This document shows, one piece after another, positions 7,201 through 13,206 of a stretch of 13,206 bases of DNA; within the stretch, counting starts at the first letter, position 1, and each line of letters begins with the position of its first letter. The notes beneath the pieces are model-generated. The model was not told the DNA's origin and made no database searches. It saw only the letters and a program-made list of their open reading frames with translations. Origin of the DNA: JBILVQ01 sp044370375 (GTDB lineage Bacteria; Bacteroidota; Bacteroidia; UBA4408). The position numbers and the translations under genes are program-made. Where the stretch lies: assembly GCA_044370375.1 (NCBI GenBank), contig JBILVQ010000068.1, positions 1-13,206 on the forward strand. The letters run 5' to 3'.

Positions 7201-8331
7201 AAAAGTTGTATCATAAGAACTGGAATGTGTCGGAAAGTCAGGCGATCCGGTCACTCCGTATGCATATAGTTCTCCATCATTGTTCACCACAAGACTGTTC
7301 ACCGCTTCGGTTTCACTTCCTCCAAGGTAAGTGGAGTAATGAAGAAAAGTTCCGGAGGAATCGAACTTTGAAATCACAGCATCGGTGATGCCTGATTGCA
7401 CAATACCATTGTAGGTTTCGTCAAAGGCACCCAGGGTAACAGGGTAACCCACATTAAAGGTTATACCGCCGGCATACAAATTTCCTTCTTTATCATAGGT
7501 GGCGGTGAATCCGAAGTTGTCGGATGTAGAACCTGAATAACTGGCGAAAATCAAAATAGGATCTACATACAAAACTTTTGTTGGATCGTACTTTTCAGTT
7601 TTAAAAGAAACCACATTTCCCTGCAAAATGTAACTGCATGGAATATTTTTCTTAATACCATCAATCCATTGGTAGGCAAAAGGTTTAGCTTCAATAAGCA
7701 GTCCAAGGCTTGTTTTTAAATGAAGTTCACCTGCCTGAAGGGATACCTCTTCACAGCCTTTGTATTGTATTTTTATCAGGCGGTAATCTGCACCGGGAGA
7801 AACAATATAGGTATATTTCAAAGAGTTTTCACCACTTTCTGCCTGTACCGATATTCCTTTCCATGCATCTTTTAAAATGGCATTTTGCATGGGGTATATT
7901 TTTGTTTGATGCCGATCTTTTTGATTGCCTAAAAAATAATTCTGGTAATATTCGACCGGGTCACTAAAATTCCATTTTGCATGGATATCGCTTCCCAAAA
8001 AAATACTTTGAAAAGCATGATGCTTTAGTACCCCTACCTTTTTCTTTTGAACGTGGTTGGCCCGAATCCATTCCTTATCATACAAATGGTAGGTTATTCT
8101 ATCGGATTCCAAAAAAACGGCAGCATTTTCGGTTTCAGCCTTGCCTGCAATGTTGCTATACCATTGGCCTTGGTTTTTTACGAACAAAACTCTTTTTTCT
8201 TTGAAATGATTGGCTCTGGAGATTTTCTTTTCTGCGCCCAGTAAAGGCAAGTTAAAGGCAATCAGAAAAAAGGAAAGGGCTAATAGCAGAGCCCATGGCC
8301 TCCGTTTTTTATCCTTGTTAAACAGGTTCAT
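4258..8331 (-). CDS. Giant T9SS cargo: DUF7948-like, SBBP-like repeats, PKD domains, type B (CHU_C) C-terminal domain
   Basis: This 1357-residue protein is built for export to the cell surface or medium. In order: a basic n-region and signal peptide (residues 1-33), a DUF7948-like domain (about 40-260, with NQGQW near its start), SBBP-like propeller repeats (about 265-760, recurring Y-x-T/S-Y-L/F-GG segments), at least four PKD-like domains (about 765-1095; FWDFG, EWNFGDGDS and WDTGDG motifs followed by YPVRL, YPVQL and YTIRL), two further Ig/PKD-like modules (about 1096-1256), and a CHU_C domain (1261-1357) with VPNTFTPNRDGRNDVF, FNRWGEKVF and GWDGTY. The last domain is the type B T9SS signal. 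A CVCAGCG cluster sits at residues 723-729. The paired porP/sprF-like gene follows after one base. No enzymatic domain is seen, so an adhesin, matrix or motility-adhesin role is likely but inferred. The start follows AAAGGA directly; no confident promoter was found in the 62 bases upstream. Confidence 0.93.
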   Translation of the reverse strand: MNLFNKDKKRRPWALLLALSFFLIAFNLPLLGAEKKISRANHFKEKRVLFVKNQGQWYSNIAGKAETENAAVFLESDRITYHLYDKEWIRANHVQKKKVGVLKHHAFQSIFLGSDIHAKWNFSDPVEYYQNYFLGNQKDRHQTKIYPMQNAILKDAWKGISVQAESGENSLKYTYIVSPGADYRLIKIQYKGCEEVSLQAGELHLKTSLGLLIEAKPFAYQWIDGIKKNIPCSYILQGNVVSFKTEKYDPTKVLYVDPILIFASYSGSTSDNFGFTATYDKEGNLYAGGITFNVGYPVTLGAFDETYNGIVQSGITDAVISKFDSSGTFLHYSTYLGGSETEAVNSLVVNNDGELYAYGVTGSPDFPTHSSSYDTTFNGGTNISFPSNGTAFANGTDIFIVRFNGSGTALLGASFLGGSGNDGLNASSLQFNYADHFRGEVNIDDSSGVYIASTTNSADFPVTPNSFQPIAGGGFDGIIIKMDKALTSLLSSSYWGGPDDEALYAVSVDEALHLYVTGGINGPGLSMTANAYLPNYNGGAADGIVAHLNPDLSQIIGSTYIGTPDYDQCYFVQVNKAGDVFLFGQTQGSFPISPGVYSNPGSGQFLIKLDNVLSNRLVSTVFGNGSSNDQPSLSPTAFLVDICDNVYVSGWARGLLTSIPVTGMPLSTGTFQSTTDGFDFYLGVFSPDFSNLLYGTYFGGGTSHEHVDGGTSRFDKKGIVYQCVCAGCGSQDDFPTTTGAWSTVNGSSNCNIGVFKFDFEIRLAIADYTPTPPQGCLPLTVQFNNTSGFTNQYFWDFGALGSSTLANPTLTFTQAGVYPVRLIATDSLSCNGSDTTLQYITVFEGPQASFSYSNLSCNNQVNFQNTSQQGGGIINSFEWNFGDGDSSVANNPSHLYLNPGTYPVQLITQDANGCRDTSIQNIVLNNLTAQGTYAATCGSNLVQFNLTTQGVSNQQWLFNDPQNPGATSNLSNPSFTFSGPGNYNSQLIIFFGPGNNCSDTLNLMVSLVEKPEATINYLQDSCSNNFSFADVSNLLNDTLLSRIWDTGDGFTTSDSSFSHSFEPGTYTIRLIIQTTQGCTDTSQITLSIKDYPAFLTSADTGLCTKGPITLFAQGGDFYQWTPAALFNNPSSNQPTINLTESSTVNVLIGRIQTNGDTCSINVPIDLTLSNAGNITAQLSAEPDSVFLGQSTNLLLSGFSGSPYQWIPSEGINAEGSGVYKTFPEESTTYTAILRYDEFCYDTVNARVFVMVTPCEEGPFFVPNTFTPNRDGRNDVFRVKAYSSAQQEGFLFEIFNRWGEKVFSTENPMEGWDGTYKNQDVDQGVYAYYLYFNCGEDNSPKLSEGSKKIKKGNITLIR

Positions 8332-8346
8332 TCCTTTGCGATTGAC

Positions 8347-8354
8347 TATCTTTG
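8347..8354 (+). promoter_or_regulatory. Candidate Bacteroidota -7 promoter element (TATCTTTG) for the radical SAM gene
   Basis: TATCTTTG matches TAnnTTTG exactly in the 62-base divergent gap between the cargo gene and the radical SAM gene. It sits 39 bases before the ATG at 8394, which would leave a leader of about 30 bases. No TTG is found at the usual -33 spacing, so the call rests on the -7 match and position. Confidence 0.45.
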
Positions 8355-8393
8355 GGGCAGTTGAACATTTCTAATGACCAATTTACGAAATAA

Positions 8394-9407
8394 ATGTCAG
8401 GTGAGGCCCGAAGATTATTAAAAAAGTTGACCCTAAAGAAATTGGGGAATGCCTTCAGGGTACTTTCGAGTTATTATTATTCAAGGGTTACCGGTAAGCC
8501 GGTGTATCCCGGAATGCCCATCAGCATTGCCATTGAGCCAACTACTTCTTGTAATCTCCGTTGTCCGGAATGCCCCAGTGGTTTGCGTTCATTCACGCGT
8601 AATACAGGGATGCTCGACCCGGAATTTTTTCAGAAAATTATTGATGAGCAAAAGGAAACCTTGATGTATCTAACATTTTATTTTCAAGGAGAGCCTTATC
8701 TGAACCCAAATTTCCTGAAGATGGTAAAAATTGCCGCTGATCGTGGAATTTACACCGGAACTTCCACCAATGCGCACTATTTAAATGATGAAAATGCCAG
8801 AAGAACGGTAGAGTCTGGCCTCGACCGTTTAATAATTTCTATTGATGGAACTACCCAGGAAACCTATCGGCAATACAGGGTGGGAGGGAAGCTGGATCAG
8901 GTTTTGGAGGGAACAAAAAATATGGTGGCCTGGAGGAAAAAATTAAAAAGCAAAACCCCCTACCTGATTTTTCAATATTTGGTTGTAAAGCCCAATGAGC
9001 ATCAAATTGAGGATGCAAAAAAATTAGCGCGCGAAATTGGTGTGGATGAAATTAAATTTAAAACTGCACAGGTTTATGATTATCAACACGGAAATCCATT
9101 GATTCCGGACAATCCAAAATACTCTCGTTATCAAAAGCTGAAAGACGGCACCTATACCATTAAGAATTTATTGCTGAATCATTGTTGGAAAATGTGGCAT
9201 TCCTGTGTGATTACTTGGGACGGAAAAATTGTTCCTTGTTGCTTCGATAAAGATGCACAACACCCCTTAGGCTCTGTGGCCGATAGTAACTTTAAAGAAA
9301 TTTGGGGTGGAGAATCTTACAAGACCTTCAGAACGGCCTTATTGAAAAGTCGCAAGGAAATTGATATTTGCAGCAATTGTTCTGAAGGCACCAAAGTTTT
9401 TTCTTAG
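8394..9407 (+). CDS. Radical SAM protein with C-terminal SPASM domain
   Basis: Radical SAM enzymes cleave S-adenosylmethionine at a 4Fe-4S cluster to start radical chemistry; a SPASM domain binds further clusters and is common in peptide- and protein-modifying members. This 337-residue protein has the SAM-cluster motif at C53, C57 and C60 (EPTTSCNLRCPEC), a QGEP motif at 98-101 in place of the common GGEP, and IISIDG at 147-152 on a later barrel strand. The C-terminal SPASM region has C264, C271, the C282-C283 pair in WDGKIVPCCFD, a GS-xxx-F-x-EIW segment, and C326-x2-C329. The start is fixed by a TAA stop immediately before the ATG in the same frame. Substrate is unknown. No precursor-peptide gene, transporter or maturation partner lies next to it, which argues against a compact RiPP cluster. 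It is transcribed alone, diverging from the cargo gene and ending at the hairpin at 9423-9450. Confidence 0.93.
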   Translation: MSGEARRLLKKLTLKKLGNAFRVLSSYYYSRVTGKPVYPGMPISIAIEPTTSCNLRCPECPSGLRSFTRNTGMLDPEFFQKIIDEQKETLMYLTFYFQGEPYLNPNFLKMVKIAADRGIYTGTSTNAHYLNDENARRTVESGLDRLIISIDGTTQETYRQYRVGGKLDQVLEGTKNMVAWRKKLKSKTPYLIFQYLVVKPNEHQIEDAKKLAREIGVDEIKFKTAQVYDYQHGNPLIPDNPKYSRYQKLKDGTYTIKNLLLNHCWKMWHSCVITWDGKIVPCCFDKDAQHPLGSVADSNFKEIWGGESYKTFRTALLKSRKEIDICSNCSEGTKVFS

Positions 9408-9422
9408 GCAGTTAAATAAAAA

Positions 9423-9450
9423 AAAAGCCCCCGAAAAAACGGAGGCTTTT
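9423..9450. terminator. Bidirectional intrinsic terminator between convergent genes
   Basis: AAAAGCCCCCG pairs with CGGAGGCTTTT around an A6 loop, with a single C-A mismatch in the stem. A-rich sequence on the left and T-rich sequence on the right provide U-tracts on both strands. It lies between the stops of the convergent radical SAM and endonuclease genes, so it can end both transcripts. Confidence 0.85.
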
Positions 9451-9471
9451 GTTCATTCTTTTTTTCTTTTC

Positions 9472-11778
9472 TTATTGTTTGATTAGCTTTTCCTGATGCA
9501 GGTTGTTTCCGTTACTTACCTGTACCAAGTAAATTCCTTTGTTTAAATCACCCAGGTTTAAGTTCCAGATGTTTTTGCCAATGGTAACCGGCAAATTTTG
9601 ATCAAGAACAACCTTTCCGCTAACATCTTTTATTTGAATGTTAATCATGCCTTGTTCCAAAGCTTCGCTGCTGAACATCAGTTGATCTGTGGCAGGATTG
9701 GGAACCATCAGGAATTTTGAAAATCTTTCATCTGCTTCGTTAATTCCAATGGTATTGCAGGGAATGATAGGATTGGCAATTTTGGACATTGTACTAAAAT
9801 CAATGAAACAAGCATATTCTGGACGGTCAACAAATGGGTTTCTGTTTTCCTGCAATGAATCTAAGAAATCATTGCGCGCCATATCGAAATTGTCAGGAGG
9901 AAAATCATAGTGCCATTTTTTCAAAACATTTTGATCCTGCCCGTAATTGATAGGATTTCCGGAGCAGTTACCAATAGAATCAGTAAAGGCCCAGTTATTG
10001 CCCGAAATTCCATTATAACAAGTTGCCATATACATCAATGCTCTGGCAGTTCTTCCTTTTTGTTTATCGGAGGGTTCGTACACTTTTTTTCCATTAGCAT
10101 CCAGTCCTAATACTCCTTCTAAAAATGTGGTTTGCGGGGTAACTACTTCGCCAAAGGGGTAATTGCAACGCAATGCATTTACATTGGTTTGGCGGGTTGG
10201 ATACAAATTGTGTTGATCATTGTATTCTGGTTTTTCCGGATTATCAGCAGGGTAGCTAGGCATCCAGGTATGAGCATAGGAGTGTTCTCTGCTGTATCCT
10301 GTTCCGGTCCAATCAAATGGTTCGTTGTATAATTTTTCTTCTCTGCTGTATGCACAGGTAATTACCTTAGTAAAAGTGTTTGCTCCAACTACCGCGAAGG
10401 TATCACGTGTTTGAAACAGGTAAATCATGGTAGGAGCATAGGTGGAATAAAATTGGTCATCATGCGGATTGATTAAACCTGAAAGGTCGCTGACAAAAGA
10501 GGCGGCAGAGGTGTTAATTCCATTGTATTCTGTCCCCGAAACCATGCTTGCCGGTGTAGTTACACTTCCTGTTAGAGGGTTGTTGGTGTTGTAATTTGTA
10601 ACAGCACCGTTTCCATTATAAGTAAAAACACTAAAATGGTAGGTTGAATTGGCCATGATGTAGGTAGGCCTGAAACTAAAAGTGCTTCCGTTGATTGGCC
10701 CTGCATATACTACTTTAGAGCTTCCAATGTTTTGACCTCTTTGGTAAGTGGTACCATCTACCGGAAGATCTGTTCCTGCAGTTCCGTCATGACGAAGGAT
10801 AATATAGCCGCCCAATACATCCGGTGCAGGATTGGCAGTACTAAAGTTTCCAACTACGCGATAGGTTTTGTTAACAGGAAAGGTAAGGTTGCTTGCCTGA
10901 GCAGTGGGTTCGGTTGCAAGTCCGCCTGCAGCAGCATATAAGTTGATGATGTAGGTAGGGGTCAATGAATCATTGCTTTCAATGTGTAGACTTGCCATTT
11001 TGGTTCCATTGCTTGAAGGATTGAAATCCAAATTGATGGGTAAACTTCCGTTAGGCAAAACAGTATCAGGAAATACGCTAGGGTTGTTCAAAATAAAATC
11101 AGCTGCATCAGCTCCTGAAATGTAAACCGAATCAATCATCAAGGTATCTACCGTTCCAATATTTCTGATGTCGAATAATACAGGAGTTGGATTTCCAACC
11201 GGACCCGCGATAGGTGGAGCATAAGAATTATTGAAAACAAGATTTCCTGCGGCTTCTACTGTAATTGTAGCGGCTGTCAAAACCGGTGCTGCAATGCTTA
11301 CATCATCAATGGCCGTATTCGCACCCGAAATTTTATCTTCATAAAAGAAACGAATGTATCTTGACAAAGTATTGGCCGGACTTACCGTAATGGTTGTACA
11401 ACTTGAATTTGGCATCACATTGCTGCTGTTGAAAGTAAGCATGTTAGCATAGGTGTTTCCATCAACGGACTCCTGAATATGAAAGATTCCTGCTCCCCAT
11501 GGGCCCGTTGCCCTTATACTGAAAGTTACAGGACCGGGCTGTTGACCCACATGAATAGTTAAAGCCTCATTGTCAGCGTCTAAACGGAGTGCAGTACTTC
11601 CACAAGAGTTGGCTGCTGTGTAGGTTAACCCACCCGTTGTACTTATATCGGTTACCGTCCAACCCAAGGGTATGGCAACAAAATTTTCGAAATCAAAGGA
11701 GGTTGGCACCGGTGCCTGAGCGAATGATACTCCAAAGGAGACCATCATGCAGAAAAGAAAAATTTGAATTTTTTTCAT
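9472..11778 (-). CDS. T9SS-secreted endonuclease I family nuclease with multidomain N-terminus
   Basis: Predicted extracellular nuclease of the EndA/NucM/Vvn (endonuclease I, beta-beta-alpha metal) family, which cuts DNA and often RNA non-specifically. The 768 residues show a signal peptide (1-20, ending SFA), a beta-rich adhesion-like module (about 22-168), a choice-of-anchor-D/ASH-like domain (about 170-285; FDIRNIGT, SGADAADF), a fibronectin-III-like domain (about 286-408; GGYIILRHDG, VDGTTYQRG), the nuclease (about 411-675) and a type A T9SS sorting domain (about 686-768; PNPATD, DVSGKVV, GIYLVQV, EKLIKQ). The SREHSYAHTW motif puts the likely general base at H499. DQHNLYPT (521-528), an N532-x-N534 and R537-x-N539 match the second half of the active site, with N534 the likely metal ligand by family comparison. 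It is last in an operon, 10 bases after the lipoprotein gene, and ends at the bidirectional terminator. Confidence 0.93.
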   Translation of the reverse strand: MKKIQIFLFCMMVSFGVSFAQAPVPTSFDFENFVAIPLGWTVTDISTTGGLTYTAANSCGSTALRLDADNEALTIHVGQQPGPVTFSIRATGPWGAGIFHIQESVDGNTYANMLTFNSSNVMPNSSCTTITVSPANTLSRYIRFFYEDKISGANTAIDDVSIAAPVLTAATITVEAAGNLVFNNSYAPPIAGPVGNPTPVLFDIRNIGTVDTLMIDSVYISGADAADFILNNPSVFPDTVLPNGSLPINLDFNPSSNGTKMASLHIESNDSLTPTYIINLYAAAGGLATEPTAQASNLTFPVNKTYRVVGNFSTANPAPDVLGGYIILRHDGTAGTDLPVDGTTYQRGQNIGSSKVVYAGPINGSTFSFRPTYIMANSTYHFSVFTYNGNGAVTNYNTNNPLTGSVTTPASMVSGTEYNGINTSAASFVSDLSGLINPHDDQFYSTYAPTMIYLFQTRDTFAVVGANTFTKVITCAYSREEKLYNEPFDWTGTGYSREHSYAHTWMPSYPADNPEKPEYNDQHNLYPTRQTNVNALRCNYPFGEVVTPQTTFLEGVLGLDANGKKVYEPSDKQKGRTARALMYMATCYNGISGNNWAFTDSIGNCSGNPINYGQDQNVLKKWHYDFPPDNFDMARNDFLDSLQENRNPFVDRPEYACFIDFSTMSKIANPIIPCNTIGINEADERFSKFLMVPNPATDQLMFSSEALEQGMINIQIKDVSGKVVLDQNLPVTIGKNIWNLNLGDLNKGIYLVQVSNGNNLHQEKLIKQ

Positions 11779-11788
11779 GTTGTTTTGG

Positions 11789-12226
11789 TTAAAGTCTGTT
11801 TGCTTTTAAATGGGCACTCACGGTATCAATACCTGTTCGGTCAAGAAATAAATCACTTCCTTCATAGGATTGAATTTTATATCGAAATCTGAAAAGTCCC
11901 TTTACTAAATTGGTTTGTGTGTAGGTTACCGAAAGTTGGTCTTCCTTAATGTCAAAGCGAAAGGTATCAGCAACATCTTTTAATGAAGCATCCGAATAAT
12001 CAATTCGGTAAACCCCTTTTCCTGTTGCGGTATAGGCTCTTTCTGTGTCCCAGAATTCAATGGTATGAAGGCCGGCACTGAAATCTTTAAAAGTAGAATC
12101 GGCATTGAACTGAATTTCATTCACCTGCCAGTTACCTTTCAGTTGATCCATAACTTCATCTTCTTTACTGCACGAAACGATGAAGAGCAAAGTGCAAAAA
12201 ACAAAAATTGTTTGAATGATTCTCAT
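11789..12226 (-). CDS. Small lipoprotein, lipocalin-like, with a surface-export-type signal
   Basis: This 145-residue protein has a type II signal peptide with lipobox I-V-S-C, lipidated at Cys19. The residues after it are SKEDE. A Lys followed by two acidic residues just after the cysteine fits the lipoprotein export signal described for Capnocytophaga (K-(D/E)2), so the protein is probably displayed on the outside of the outer membrane. The mature part begins LKGNWQVNEIQF and continues with alternating beta segments to about residue 135, resembling the small lipocalin-like lipoproteins common in Bacteroidota; the fold is a guess from pattern. No enzymatic motif is seen. It sits between the TonB-dependent receptor (13-base gap) and the secreted nuclease (10-base gap) on the same strand, so the three are very likely one transcript. 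It may assist substrate capture for the receptor, but that is inference. Confidence 0.85.
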   Translation of the reverse strand: MRIIQTIFVFCTLLFIVSCSKEDEVMDQLKGNWQVNEIQFNADSTFKDFSAGLHTIEFWDTERAYTATGKGVYRIDYSDASLKDVADTFRFDIKEDQLSVTYTQTNLVKGLFRFRYKIQSYEGSDLFLDRTGIDTVSAHLKANRL

Positions 12227-12239
12227 GGCAATACTTGTT

Positions 12240-13206
12240 TTAAAAAGTAAGGGTTACTGAGGTTACCCAGCGTATGCCGGGACCAACATTGACAGAGGCT
12301 CCTGCTGCATCAAAGGTGGGTGAATATTGATTGCTTTGGGCATCTGAAATATAGAAGCTATCTAATGCATTCATCACAGTTCCTCTGATATCAATCTTTT
12401 TTTCCTTTGTAATAAAGCCATATCCTATGCTTATATCAAGCAACCCATAATCGGGCATTCGCCATGATTGACGACCCACGTTAGGGCCCCAGCCTTTTTC
12501 TAGATCCGTGATGACCAAAGATTCAGGATTGAAGTTGGCAAAGTTATGGGTAAAGTAAACATACTGTGGTTTTAAATACAATCCTTTGATGGGTTCTATT
12601 CTTAGTGAGGCGCCATAAGAACGTTGCGCTGCATCACCAACCCTAATTCCTCTTGGATCAAACTTCTGCTCATCCAGGATGTCGCCATTATCGCCTAACA
12701 AGGTAGCATTCGCAACCGAATTCCAACGCCAATCCGACAAGGTTACCATTCCTTCCAATGCTATCCATTTAAAGGGTTGAAATACAAAATCCATTTCTAC
12801 ACCTTTGTGAATGGCCTGCATTCCTTCTGCATTGGTGCTAACAGGTTCTCCGTTAACCGTAAGCGTAGTTCTTGTGGGTCTGTTGTCCCAAATTGTATAA
12901 TAACCATTGATATTGGTAGAAAACCATTTTGAACGGAAGGAATAACCTAGTTCTAGAGATTGAATCAATTCGTTTTTTACATTTTTAAATTTATCATTGT
13001 TTGAAGCGAAAACGAATTGCATCAAGGGTGCTCTGCTTAAATACCCAATGTTAAAGAAAACGTTTTGTTTTTCTGTGATATTGAAATTCATACCACCCTT
13101 GGCAGTAAATCCACCCAAATAAACCCAATCAGAACTGGCGTATTCTAATCCTTCACTTTCACGTGTATATTGGTTTCCTTGATAAACAATGGTATCGCCA
13201 TAACCG
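12240..13206 (-). CDS. TonB-dependent outer-membrane receptor, C-terminal part
   Basis: About 320 residues of the barrel of a TonB-dependent receptor are visible. The frame is open to the window edge (it can be read to 13205 as GYGDTIVYQGNQYTRE and onward), so a TTG at 13118 is not the true start and the plug domain and N-terminus lie outside. Family signs are the NVFFNIGYLSRAP strand, paired long strands with aromatic girdles (ELGYSFRSKWFSTNINGYY), a late segment DYGLLDISIGYGF followed by IDIRGTVMNALDS, and a terminal VTLTF ending in Phe, the usual barrel insertion signal. These receptors import large or scarce substrates (siderophores, cobalamin, glycans, other oligomers) using TonB energy. 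No SusD-like gene follows; instead a small lipoprotein and a secreted nuclease do. Substrate cannot be read from this part. Confidence 0.93.
   Translation of the reverse strand, partial: GYGDTIVYQGNQYTRESEGLEYASSDWVYLGGFTAKGGMNFNITEKQNVFFNIGYLSRAPLMQFVFASNNDKFKNVKNELIQSLELGYSFRSKWFSTNINGYYTIWDNRPTRTTLTVNGEPVSTNAEGMQAIHKGVEMDFVFQPFKWIALEGMVTLSDWRWNSVANATLLGDNGDILDEQKFDPRGIRVGDAAQRSYGASLRIEPIKGLYLKPQYVYFTHNFANFNPESLVITDLEKGWGPNVGRQSWRMPDYGLLDISIGYGFITKEKKIDIRGTVMNALDSFYISDAQSNQYSPTFDAAGASVNVGPGIRWVTSVTLTF

Noticed and set aside
6010..8244. Several plus-strand open frames of 60-88 codons opposite the cargo gene
   Set aside because: They lie antisense within a strongly supported long gene, have no family resemblance and no ribosome-binding context. 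They are shadows.
9689..11792. Plus-strand open frames opposite the endonuclease gene
   Set aside because: They are antisense to well-supported domains, with low-complexity or implausible protein composition.
12240..13118. TTG at 13118 as the start of a 292-residue protein
   Set aside because: The frame stays open to 13206 with barrel-like sequence, and a receptor of this type needs a plug domain upstream. It is a truncated larger gene.

Overview
This window comes from a member of the Bacteroidota, probably a gliding-type or environmental lineage with a type IX secretion system (T9SS). The evidence is a PorP/SprF-family membrane protein, one cargo with a type B (gliding-motility-associated, CHU_C) C-terminal domain, one cargo with a type A sorting domain, a TonB-dependent receptor, short-signal lipoproteins, weak Shine-Dalgarno sites and matches to the Bacteroidota -7 promoter element TAnnTTTG. 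The DNA is AT-rich and almost fully coding. No gap between genes exceeds about 65 bases. I see no rRNA, tRNA, CRISPR array, insertion sequence, integrase or prophage gene.

Layout. (1) Positions 1-1370 (+) are the C-terminal half of an adenosylcobalamin-dependent (class II) ribonucleotide reductase, cut by the window edge. (2) Positions 1429-3205 (+) hold three small envelope genes: a lipoprotein of unknown function, a small predicted outer-membrane barrel protein, and a DUF1304 membrane protein. The last is interrupted by an in-frame TAG, with the rest of the family sequence continuing in the same frame to 3205. (3) Positions 8331-3231 (-) are a two-gene unit: a 1357-residue secreted protein (DUF7948-like, SBBP-like repeats, PKD domains, type B CTD) and, one base after its stop, its likely PorP/SprF partner. 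(4) Positions 8394-9407 (+) are a radical SAM/SPASM enzyme, divergent from the giant cargo gene. (5) A bidirectional hairpin terminator lies at about 9423-9450. (6) Positions 13206-9472 (-) are a tight three-gene operon: TonB-dependent receptor (5' part outside the window), a small lipoprotein with a surface-export-like signal, and a T9SS-secreted endonuclease I.

How the genes fit together. The window is dominated by two secretion and surface units. One is a type B cargo with a PorP-like protein, the arrangement known for SprB/SprF. The other places a nuclease, a probably surface-exposed lipoprotein and an outer-membrane receptor in one transcript, which suggests extracellular nucleic acid degradation coupled to uptake. 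That coupling is inference. The most testable oddity is the amber-interrupted DUF1304 gene. I found no convincing wholly new system. The nuclease-receptor operon and the cargo/PorP pair are the best candidates for follow-up.
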